NCBI GenBank assembly: GCA_900548675.1
Contig: URLJ01000005.1
Coordinates: forward strand, 17,094 to 81,093
Direction: 5' to 3'
DNA: 64,000 nucleotides
From: an uncultured Mollicutes bacterium
GTDB taxonomy: Bacteria; Bacillota_I; Bacilli_A; ML615J-28; CAG-313
Part shown: positions 24,522 through 34,400 of the stretch, one piece after another
How positions within the stretch are numbered: position 1 is the stretch's first letter
Layout of the letters: each line of letters starts with the position of its first letter
Translations under genes and position numbers: made by a program
The notes under the pieces: model-generated
The model's database searches: none
What the model was told of the DNA's origin: nothing
The model's input: only the letters and a program-made list of their open reading frames with translations

Positions 24522-24643
24522 TTAAAAATAAAAGGAGCTATTAATAAAAATTAATAGTTCCTTTACTATGCATAATAAAATGCCGTACTCGCAATTATGC
24601 GATCTAGTAAAAACGATCTCTCGCTATACTACCTTCAATTGTT
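24522..24643 (-). ncRNA. Candidate small RNA with strong promoter and terminator
   Basis: Transcription from the promoter at 24678-24650 would start near 24643 and run to a terminator at 24564-24531 (15-bp stem ending AAAGGAGC..., then TTTTATTTTT). The about 120-nt product has no reading frame of note. Predicted hairpins are GCGA...TCGC, then GCATAA/TTATGC enclosing TGC/GCA, then the terminator. It lies just downstream of the DAC-domain gene on the same strand but has its own promoter. I do not recognise the family, and no CRISPR or reverse transcriptase is near. Confidence 0.6.
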
Positions 24644-24649
24644 AACAAC

Positions 24650-24678
24650 ATTATACAACAACAATTAATAAATGTCAA
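24650..24678 (-). promoter_or_regulatory. Consensus sigma-A promoter of the small RNA
   Basis: On the minus strand TTGACA (24678-24673) and TATAAT (24655-24650) are both perfect, with a 17-nt spacer. This and the tRNA-Ser promoter are the strongest promoter matches I found in the window. Confidence 0.88.
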
Positions 24679-24714
24679 GTAGAATGATGTCATTATTATT
24701 ATATGTATATCAAA

Positions 24715-26172
24715 TTATTTTATTACATATTTTTTTCTTTGATTTACATATACTTCAATATAACCATCAGTCGAAATTTTTATGGCCATTGCATTTGAAG
24801 ATAATTTTTTGGCTGCAGCTCCTCGTCCTCCTCCTGTAGAACCACTATCATTTTGAATTATAGCTCCAAAAGAACATACAATACCTTCTTTATTAACAAT
24901 GCATGCACCATCTAAACTCACTAACTCACTTCTCAATTTCCTGTTAATTTTAGTGAATTCATAATTTTCATTTAACATCTTTTTTATTATTGCTCGCTTC
25001 AATAGTTTTTTATTTATATCTGAAACTAATTCATCTTGACTTAATTTTCTTTCATCAGCCATTTTTTCATTTTTTTCAATTAAATAATTTTCTAACGATT
25101 TGAGTTCTTCAGTTGATGATATATAGTCACATATGTCTAAAATTCCGCCATTAGTGGTAGATAGTATTTTATTTTCATCAGGAATAATCGCAATTATTCC
25201 ACCAGTATGACTAAAGGAAACGTCCAATGCAGTAGAATAAACCTCGTTCACCAAATTTTGATCTACATTATTTGATGCAATAAACTCTTTTATTGAATTA
25301 TTAAAGGCTTTTATATTAAAATTCAACCAGTGTGAATTTCTTTTTACAAACAAAATCTGTTTATCTTTGGCCAAAATGATATCTCCATTATTTAGTAAAA
25401 AAATGCCTATTTTATCTGGGCTATCAACTGTTTTCGATATTATATTAGAAAAACGGAAAGGTAAATTATTAATTAATTTATATCCTTCTACATAATTAGT
25501 ACATTTTTCATCTATAATTGTTCTATAATTTAGTAATTTACAATTGACACTTAATTCAAAAACAGATGTAATTGGATCAGTAATAACTGCGCTAAATTCA
25601 TCATTTAAAAAAGTTAAAAAACTACCATATTGAGAAAAGTCATTATCATTTTCTTCATTTTTTAAATCAATAACTATTCCATATGAAACGTTTTTACCTT
25701 CATAAGTTTTTGATGACCATGATTCCAATATCGCAAATAAATTTTCTATTTTTTCTAATTTTCTTTCATCACCAACCACCCAATTACATATTCCTGACTG
25801 AATTGCATATTCGTAATTTAATTTTTCATTTAAATTAGAAATATATTCATGTTGTTTTTTTCCACTCTTATTATATATTGATATCTTAAAATATTTATTG
25901 AGAATACATTTAAGCAATCTAATATCATCATCCGATAGTATATTGCTCAGTTGCACTTTAAAAAACATTTTCTTTTTAACACCAAATACAAGTTCTTTCT
26001 CAGAATTATCAAACGATAAAATTTCGAATTTTTCATCTTCTAAAAACCAATCTATAAACATTTCTTCCATCTTTGTATCAACTGTTTCTCCAATTAATTT
26101 CAAAACATATTTATATACGAATTTTTTATATAAAATAATAAAATTTTTTTCTTCTTTTACTCTCTTCTCCAT
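24715..26172 (-). CDS. Protein with C-terminal DisA/DAC-like domain
   Basis: 485 aa, cytoplasmic. Residues 1-280 show no motif I can name. From about 310 the fold matches the diadenylate-cyclase (DisA_N) superfamily: S-H-T-G-G-I-I-A-I-I-P, an insertion of about 70 residues, then L-D-G-A-C-I-V at 420-426 (the D-G-A motif), F-G-A-I-I, and G-G-G-R-G-A-A-A at 447-454 where cyclases have the R-H-R motif (G-T-R-H-R-A-A). The ending A-I-K-I-S-T-D-G-Y-I-E-V-Y is also typical. Loss of R-H-R suggests nucleotide sensing rather than c-di-AMP synthesis, as proposed for DAC-like sensor domains in conflict systems. AAGGAG lies 5 nt before the ATG. Confidence 0.65.
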   Translation of the reverse strand: MEKRVKEEKNFIILYKKFVYKYVLKLIGETVDTKMEEMFIDWFLEDEKFEILSFDNSEKELVFGVKKKMFFKVQLSNILSDDDIRLLKCILNKYFKISIYNKSGKKQHEYISNLNEKLNYEYAIQSGICNWVVGDERKLEKIENLFAILESWSSKTYEGKNVSYGIVIDLKNEENDNDFSQYGSFLTFLNDEFSAVITDPITSVFELSVNCKLLNYRTIIDEKCTNYVEGYKLINNLPFRFSNIISKTVDSPDKIGIFLLNNGDIILAKDKQILFVKRNSHWLNFNIKAFNNSIKEFIASNNVDQNLVNEVYSTALDVSFSHTGGIIAIIPDENKILSTTNGGILDICDYISSTEELKSLENYLIEKNEKMADERKLSQDELVSDINKKLLKRAIIKKMLNENYEFTKINRKLRSELVSLDGACIVNKEGIVCSFGAIIQNDSGSTGGGRGAAAKKLSSNAMAIKISTDGYIEVYVNQRKKYVIK

Positions 26173-26182
26173 ATTTACTCCT

Positions 26183-26533
26183 TAAAACATTTATATATCC
26201 ATTTAATACATCTTATAATAGCAACTTCATTAATAATTTTTCCTTATCTTTTTCTCTTCATAATAATTATAGTTAACTATTATTTCTACATATTCTAAAT
26301 AATTATTACTATGAAATCTCAAATTTTTATTTAATTTATCTTCTGGAGAATACTTGAATCAAAAAAGTATTTTTTTTAAGATCATTTTTATCAAAGTATA
26401 TAATCCATATAACAAGAATTATTCCTACTATAGCTAAACCAATAGCTAATCCATATACCTCTTCATGCGTATGTCACTATGATCAACATACATAATTGGA
26501 TTAAACAATAGAAATTTATTTTTTTATATATCA
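26183..26533. other. Non-coding stretch with a small membrane-peptide remnant
   Basis: This AT-rich gap of about 350 nt lies between the DAC gene and the orphan immunity gene. On the minus strand 26470-26336 encodes a 40-residue frame (G-L-A-I-G-L-A-I-V-G-I-I-L-V-I-W, then K-N-D-L-K-K) without a start codon and with a stop directly upstream. It resembles the membrane segment of an immunity-type protein and may be the remains of an older toxin/immunity module. Confidence 0.4.
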
Positions 26534-26656
26534 CACTTATATTATACCGTATAATATTCTATAAACAAATATAATTTTTATTTATTTTATAAAAAAAGGT
26601 AAGTCTACTCATAAAGTAAACTTACCTAGTTTTGCTTGTGAAAGTAAGTTGCTATT
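26534..26656 (-). repeat. Direct repeat R2, distal copy (contains terminator)
   Basis: About 123 bp that recur at 27795-27917 with roughly seven differences. Each copy holds an imperfect hairpin (AGGTAAGTCTACTC against GAGTAAACTTACCT) followed on the minus strand by a T-run, hence a terminator. Each copy lies just after an immunity gene. Confidence 0.88.
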
Positions 26657-26690
26657 CACTTGTTATTTTTTATTAATTGTAAGTTTTCAG

Positions 26691-26972
26691 TTACATTATT
26701 TCTCCACTAGCTACTTCTTTAGCACCTTCAAATAATTTAAATTTAACGCCTGATTTTAATAAATGATGCGGTGCATTTTCCATCAAAAATCCGATTTCAG
26801 AAATAGTTTCATAATCTGAAATGAATTGCTTATTAGTCAAACACAAACTCCAATTTATCATTTTATTATCATCATTTATTTTTATCATAGGATAAAATGG
26901 AAATTCTATGGTAGGTATTTTTTTCTTACCACCATCTTCAGGTTTAAACCAAACAATCAATGCCTTCGCCAT
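26691..26972 (-). CDS. Putative immunity protein for the orphan RHS tip
   Basis: A 93-aa soluble protein: V-W-F-K-P-E-D-G-G-K-K near the start, then I-E-F-P-F-Y-P and I-N-W-S-L-C-L, ending L-F-E-G-A-K-E-V-A-S-G. It has no signal or membrane helix and is probably a small beta-rich fold. AAGGAGG lies 6-7 nt before the ATG. It starts 19 nt after the orphan toxin-tip stop, and R2 follows it. Position, size and lack of other similarity fit an immunity gene; no family is recognised. Confidence 0.6.
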   Translation of the reverse strand: MAKALIVWFKPEDGGKKKIPTIEFPFYPMIKINDDNKMINWSLCLTNKQFISDYETISEIGFLMENAPHHLLKSGVKFKLFEGAKEVASGEIM

Positions 26973-26991
26973 TACTATACCTCCTTGCCTT

Positions 26992-27819
26992 CTAGAATAC
27001 AGTACAAATTCTGGAAATCAATTGATTAACAGCATCAATATCCATAAAATATGCTCTACCAATATCATCTAAAGATGACCAATAATATGCCGTGCCTCGA
27101 CTTAGAGCGTTTTTAAATCCTGAACGAGAAATTCTAGAACCTATAATTCTATACGTATCATCTGCCATACCCATTTTAGAGACAAATGCTCTCGCACTAG
27201 ATTTAGATGACCAAAAATATTTTCCTTCAGAAAATCCATTTGACGCAAATTTACCTGTACGTGCAATATCATCATATTCATTCAATCCAACAACACGAAA
27301 TCCACGTGTGTATTCTATAGCACCTATTCCTGCGCTTACAAGAGAAAATATTCCTCCCCACATCGCGCCATCAGCAGCGCCATCTGCAAATCCAGACCAG
27401 AATCCTTCTCCATTATAAGCATTTATACTGCCTACAATTAAGGCACTGGATGCAATGCTAACTCCCATACCAATAAATACCGGAGCAAGAGAACCCCCAG
27501 ATATAATAGTCAATGCTACTGCTCCCGCAAAGGCAACTCCTCCAATAACCCATTTAGACCAGTTAGGTAATGAGAAATGTCCTGTTGGGTCGTAGTCATT
27601 AATTGGATCATTCCCGCAATACGCATATAAGTTCAACCCATTAATAGAACTTGGATCTAGATAATCTACATCATCAGGTTGGATGAATCTGCAAATCTCT
27701 GGATTATAATATCTACTATTTAAATAGTAGAAGTTTGTTTCTTCATCTTTATAGTATCCCTTGTATACAAATGTACTATGACTTCTATGTATTACACTTA
27801 TATTATACCATATAATATT
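26992..27819 (-). pseudogene. Orphan RHS C-terminal tip (toxin cassette) without a start codon
   Basis: The open frame runs 27819-26992 after an in-frame TAG at 27822-27820 and has no ATG, GTG or TTG with a ribosome site before the tip. It first encodes the end of an RHS core (V-Y-K-G-Y-Y-K-D-E-E-T-N-F-Y-Y, I-Q-P-D-D, D-P-T-G-H), then a Gly-rich hydrophobic linker. A toxin-like domain of about 100 aa follows, with V-V-G-L-N-E-Y-D-D-I-A-R-T-G-K-F and G-K-Y-F-W-S-S, resembling ADP-ribosyltransferase/HYD-type tips. It is therefore a silent cassette that could replace the tip of the intact RHS gene by recombination through R1. The toxin class is uncertain. Confidence 0.75.
27602..27773 (-). repeat. 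Direct repeat R1, copy in the orphan tip
   Basis: 172 bp that match 28991-29162 in the intact RHS gene. The outer 110 bp (27660-27773) are nearly identical, and similarity falls towards the toxin side. They encode the conserved end of the RHS core. Confidence 0.9.
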
Positions 27820-27917
27820 CTATAAACAAATATAATTTTTATTTCATTTTATAAAAAAAGGTAAGTCTACTCATAGAGTAAACCTACCTTGTTTTGCTTG
27901 TGAAAGTAATTTGCTAT
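27795..27917 (-). repeat. Direct repeat R2, proximal copy (contains terminator)
   Basis: The second copy of R2, directly after the first immunity gene. Its terminator hairpin is AGGTAAGTCTACTC against GAGTAAACCTACCT. The orphan open frame begins inside it, so the R2/R1 junction at about 27774-27794 is a recombination scar. Confidence 0.88.
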
Positions 27918-27921
27918 TTGT

Positions 27922-28380
27922 TTATATTTTATCAACTACTTCTGCAATTTTGCAGTTTTTCAAATAATTAAATTTATATGTTTCGCCCACCATAATTTTA
28001 TCATTAATAATTAATTCAACTTCTTCGCTTGTATCTAATATCAATACAATTGGTTTATCATTAATTTGAACTCCTGATTCGGGTTCTCTATTTCTTTTAA
28101 ATTTCAATACTTTTCCTATGATAGAAACATAATCCTTATTTTTTAATGATTTGAAATCTTTTAATAGAATCACAATTACTTTTGTTGAAAAGAAAATTAA
28201 GACAATAAATAATCCAATAACAAAAATTAGAAAGATTATACCTAATGTTTTTCCAACACTTTCGATAAAGCTGTTGTAATTAATGGCCATAATTACACTA
28301 GCAACAATACCACATATTAACACGAAAATATGGCATATCATTGTAAACCAATATAATTGACGAATAGATGTTTTTTTCAT
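27922..28380 (-). CDS. Membrane protein, putative immunity protein of the intact RHS toxin
   Basis: A 152-aa protein with two hydrophobic helices near the N-terminus (W-F-T-M-I-C-H-I-F-V-L-I-C-G and G-I-I-F-L-I-F-V-I-G-L) and a soluble C-terminal beta domain (about 80-152). It starts 21 nt after the RHS stop in the same direction. A membrane-located immunity protein fits the hydrophobic, Gly-rich tip of the RHS protein, which may act on the membrane. No family is recognised. Confidence 0.6.
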   Translation of the reverse strand: MKKTSIRQLYWFTMICHIFVLICGIVASVIMAINYNSFIESVGKTLGIIFLIFVIGLFIVLIFFSTKVIVILLKDFKSLKNKDYVSIIGKVLKFKRNREPESGVQINDKPIVLILDTSEEVELIINDKIMVGETYKFNYLKNCKIAEVVDKI

Positions 28381-28401
28381 TGAATCACCCTCTTAAATAA
28401 A

Positions 28402-31400
28402 TTATGCAAAATAGCCTTGCTTATAAAGATCCCACATACTTCTAAATCCACCTCTATAGAATGCTTTCCAAGGAGATGGAGCAAAGGTAGTTATCCCTCT
28501 TGTAACAACATCATAAGCATATTTTTCAACATTAAAGGTTTCAGTTCTGTTTGTACCAATCTTAATAACTTGATTAATTGCTGGTCTTAAAGCAACGTCA
28601 TAAGCAGTTTTAACGATACCTTTCATACCTAGTCCTTTAATCAAACCACCAGATATAAATGCTACAGCATAATCTTCCCACGTTCCAAATGAAGTACCTG
28701 TTAATGCATATGCAAATAAATCCGAAATAAATTTGTTAGTAACAGAAGACATTGCACTTGTTAATACTGCTCCTCCAGCGCCAATGATTCCACCAACGCC
28801 AGCACCAAGAACAGCACCAGTTACTGTTCCTCCTACATATTCATACCATTTGACACTTCCATTAAAGATTTGTCCATCATCTTGATAATCGGTATAAGCA
28901 ACAGTTCCAAAACCAATTCCTGCTCCAACAATTGCACCAATAATTAATCCAATTAAAATAGCGCTATGTCCACTTGGATCGGCATAGTTGATTGGATTAT
29001 TATAACAATAACAATATAAATTCAATCCATTAATAGTACCTGGATCTAGATACTCTACATCATCAGGTTGGATGAATCTACAAATTTCTGGATTATAATA
29101 TCTACTATTTAAATAGTAGAAGTTTGTTTCTTCATCTTTATAGTATCCCTTGTATACAAATGGGTTGTGTTTCGATACTATCTTTTGTTCTATTATGTTA
29201 GTAGTTGCGTTTCCCCACGCATCATACTCATATTTTACCACATAGTTTCCTTGTTTGTCAATTATTCCTATTATATTTCCTGTTATATCTCTTTTATAGA
29301 AGTAATTCCCCTCACTCGTTGTTACTCCTATCAACATGTTATCTATATCATATGTGAAATCTAATGTAATTGTTTCGTTAGTTATTTCTTTCTTCATCGA
29401 TATGATGTTTGTTCCTTCTAACTTATATGTTGTTTCTTCATGTGGGGTTATTTTTTTCCATCTTATTCCCTGACTGTTATATTTGTATTCTATCTCATCT
29501 GTATTAATGTTTGTTAGTCTATTTCCTTGCCACGTTAAGCTTTTACTAATTCCTTTTATTTTCATTCTTACTGGATAGAATTCATTATTTGTTTGATATT
29601 CATATGTATCTACTATCTGATTTGCTGTTAAGTTCTTTAGCTGTTTTAGTTTGTTTTTTATAACGTTATCATATATATATTCTTCTTTGGTTATTAGTCC
29701 ATTGTTTTGATATAGTTCTTTATATTTTATGTTACCATTAGGATAATATGTATATTTCTTAGTCGTCGTATCATCTAGGCTTTCTTCTATCAATCTATTA
29801 AGTTTATCATATGTGTAAGTATTTGTTTTTTCTCCACTACTAGTTCTAAAAGTTTTACTCGTTATATTTCCTAATGCATCATATGTATATGATATTGTTT
29901 CAGGGTTTGTTTCTGATACAGTTTTATAGTATTCTTCACTCGTTATTCTGGTTTTAATATAATTATATTTAGTTTTACTTTCATTATCATCTATGATTAT
30001 TTTTTTATTTCTTATACGGCCGATTGTATCCATATCGTTTCTTACTACTATCGTTTTTCCTTTTTCAAATATCGCGGATATTTCTTTGTTTTCTGCTAGT
30101 TTGGTTTTATATGCTAACATTTCTATGCAGCCGTTTAATGCTTCTATTCCTGTTGAGGTTTTTCCCAAATATATTGTACTATTTTCTAACGATATTTTTC
30201 TTGTTATATCACATACAACGTTGTTGATGTTATCTAAATATACTTGTAGTTCATTTGTTTCATATCGTATGAATAGATGATGCCAATTTTCATCATTTAT
30301 TACTATGTTGCTGGTGCTGGTATATCCTCCACTAACATTTCCTACTAGTTGGTTGCCGCCACTACCTCCTATTACTACATTATCCTCTTCATCTAAATAG
30401 TTTTTATCTTCTTGTACTTTTAAGGTGTTACCTACAAATTTTATCTTTAAAATTCTATTTTCTTCTGATATCATTTCTAGTAATGTTCTATTTCCTGTGT
30501 ATCCTTGATCTATCCTAAATCTTACCGCTACTGCTCCACTTTTTGTTGTTGGCAGTTTATATGCTAAGGCACTTGCTTTGTTCCCTGCTAAACTTAATGT
30601 TTTACTGTAACTTCCAAATACATGTTTCTTCGATGCTTCATCATACATAAAGAGTCTCGCTTTGTCTAAAGCGTAGGATTTATCAACCGGCGCTGTCTTA
30701 CATGGCATTATTCCTTCAGCTGATTTTAATGTGCCATTTAATGTTATTACATCATACCCCGCATACGTCTTGGCATCATAATATATTGTGGCATTTGATT
30801 TTTCTGGTACTTCTTTTGATAAATATCTCATTCCTTCTTCATATATTCCTTTGAAATCATCCGCTTGATAATTGTATGTTCCAAAAGACATAAAACAAAT
30901 TCTTAATGGCATTTCTAAATCTGTATTTGGTGCGGATGAAGGTACTGATGAAGTAAGCGATGTGGTTGTCGATTCTTGATGCGCTACCAATAAGTAGTCC
31001 ATTAAATCGACACTTTCATCGATATTTACTTCTTCACTCATCTCACCATTTAATATGATACACGCTTTATATGTTACTATCTCTCGCGTCTTTCCTTCTA
31101 TTGTTACTTCTGTAACAATTTTTTTCATCTTTATTCCTACTAGATTCCATTCATTTAATTTTACCGTTCCCCTACTCGTTACTTTTACTGTCCCTTCTTC
31201 TGTTTCATAAATCACTTTACCCGCATTTGTTATCCATATACTAGATAGTGTTTCTACGCCATTTTCTTTCTTTTGGGCGAACGATAAAAGTTTCTCTTTG
31301 TGATATTGTACGGTTGGCTTTACAAACATATAGAATGTTTTGTTGTTCTTAAATTCTTTTTTCCAACTCTCTTTTCCTTTATTCTTGTTAAATGTATTTA

Positions 31401-34400
31401 CTTCGTATGATATAAAATCATAATTATCCATCATGCTGAAGACTTCCATCCCTGTAGTAGCGTCATGTTGTCTTGAACAAGTGTCAAGATCAGGTGTCGC
31501 CCCAAAGAATCCTTGCGCACCATTGCTACTTACCACTATTTCATCACCATATAGTTTGGCTATGCGGCTGAAATAGCCTTCACGCGAATATTCATTTAAT
31601 TCATAATCATAGGCGTAATCTACCGCACTTACTGCTTCATCATTTTTGTATATCGCCTTTTCAATATTCCCCATTCCATCATATGAGTATTGTATCTCAT
31701 CACCTTCACTCGTAACCATCTTGATGAGTTTTCCTTCCATGTCATAGGTGTAGTACGTTGTTATATTCGTTCTTTTATCTTTTAATTCATATATATTCCC
31801 ATTTTCATCATACCCATATTCCGCTAGTATCTGGTTGTTTAGTTTCGCTTTTATTACTTGTCCTATTTCATTATATTCAAATTCATAGCTTCCCCCGTTT
31901 TCTCCTACTATTCTTTTTAACATTAACCCTTTTCTATAACCATCTACTAAACTATCATATTGGTATTGTTCTAAATGTTTATTACCATTTTTTACTCCTG
32001 TTACTCTACCAAAGGTATCGTATGCCATGTTATATATATCATCGCTATTTGCTTGCAGGGTGGTTATATATCCGGCTTGGTTATATGCAAGCGTGTTGCT
32101 GCTTTCTTCACTGTTTACGGTGGCTCCTACTTTGATTAATTCTGATTTTTTGTTATATGTATAATTTGTTTCTAAATCATTTGAATTTATTATCGCGGCT
32201 AATCGGTTCAAATTATCTTTTTTTATTACCATTTGATTCCCAAATCCATCGGTAATAGTTTCTTCTTTAGATTCCGCATCGTAACACTTACGGTTTAATA
32301 TTTGCTCGTTTGCTTTAGTCGTTATTTTCGATGTCGTTACTCTATCATCACTATCATATCCAAATTCTATCATGTTGCCGTTTAAATCTTTAATTTTAAT
32401 TAGATTCCCTCTCGTGTTATATGTGTACTTATAATACGTTCCGTCCATCAAATATATCTCTTTTATTTTGTTATCACTATCATAAAAAATTGTCGTCGCT
32501 GTGCCATCTTCTCTTTTTATGCTCGTTATGTTCCCTCTTTTATCATAACTGTAATATTCGCTGAAGGTATCTTTATATAATTGTATACTATCAACTAATA
32601 CTTGAACATCTCCTTCGTAATATATCCCTACCTTTATTTTCGTATAGTTGTCTTCGGCTGTTATTGATCTTGTTAATACTTGCCAGTTTTCTTGATATTT
32701 TTCAAAACTAAATTCGTAGGTCTTAGTTCCTTTATTTTCATATACAAAACTAACAAACGCTCCCAGTAACATATTGCTGGTAAAACAACTCTGCACAAAA
32801 CAACTGAATATAAATTGGTCTTTCGCTGTGCCTTCAATCGGGATTTCTTGTGAAATCGTTCGATAACCACTATGCGGTACATCTGCTGATGATCCTAAAC
32901 CTGTCCGCGGCGCTATTTTTAAAACATTTCTGCCAAGCATACTTGGATGACCACTTTCTTCATCAACCTGTACTCTCGTTACTTCGGCATTATCAAATCC
33001 ACTATCTGTAACCCAGTGTGTTGGTAAACTGTCAAACTGCGTTTGTTCCATATATCCATTCTTCACTAGATTGCTTCTCGTAATGTATGCTGAATCTGTT
33101 AGTTGTAAGTCATCAATGTAAAATACTGTACTTATTTGATTAGCCGTTATCGTTACTTTTACCCATTCGGCTACTTCAGTATATGCTACTTCGATATCGT
33201 TGATTTCAAATTTATACCACCCTTCATTGTTTCTATTTAAGGTTGCGGTCTTTTCTTCTGCTACATAACTCGTTTTTCTTTTTATCGATACTTTTATCTT
33301 TATCTTCTCTATTTCTTCTAGCGTTAATTGTGGGTGCTTGATAAAACCTGTTAAAGTATACGTTCCTTTTCTTAAGTTATGGATCGTTTGTGATAGATTT
33401 ACTTCCTCTGTTCTATCTGAGGTTATCTTTAAACATTTCTTTCCTATTATTCCCCCTGTTACTATCTCTATCTTTGATTTATTATAGTTTGCTTCTTTTT
33501 GCCAAACAGATGTTGTAGTTATTTCTTCCTCATTTTCAAAACTATGATTCTCTAGTAAATTCCGGGCGTTATTTTGAACTTTGGATACACCGATTAGTTT
33601 TCCTCCCCCTCTTTCTCCTACTTCATCATAATTGTACGCTATAGATCTTCCCTCATCATCCATTATCATTATTACTTTTCCATAATTATCAAAATAATAG
33701 TATAGTGTCTTCCCCATTCGGTCAGTAACTTCAGTATTTTTGGTATTATATTTATAATTTACACGATATTTGTTTTCCGTATCATCTATATTATATAAAC
33801 CAACCGTCACAACTTTATCGCCATTTCTACTTATATTTAAATGTTGACCCGTTAAGGTATCTTCTATTTTTATTAGCTCGTTATTATTATTATTAAAATA
33901 TAATTTCACTTCACTTAACTTTTCTATAGGTGTATCTGTATTTGATCCTGTTGCTGGCGACTGATTATATATCGTTATTATGATAACGTTGTCGCCTTCT
34001 TCCGTCCTAAATGTTACACACTTTTCTGAACAAGGTAATGTTACCTTTTCGAGATATCCTTCACCCGTATAGTTAAACAACATCTCTTCTTTTTTCGTAT
34101 TATCTATTTTTTCTAATTTCGCACCATCCCAGGAATATATCAATGTATCTTTCTTTGAACTTTCTATTAATTCTATTCGCGCGTTATTGTTATCAAAGTT
34201 TAGCTGCATATGCGTATCATATTTATCGTATACATGCATCGTGCTATTCGTTCCATTATTAATTACATATAAATATGAGTAATCAAAATACGATATATAT
34301 ACGTCCTCCCTTACATTATAATGCTTGATACCTAGATCTTGTAAAACGTATTTCTTAGTACTCTCTTCACATTCAATCTTTTTATAATAATTCCTAAACC

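Noticed and set aside
31758..32135. 125-aa plus-strand frame inside the RHS gene
   Set aside because: It is the antisense shadow of YD-repeat coding sequence, without a ribosome site.
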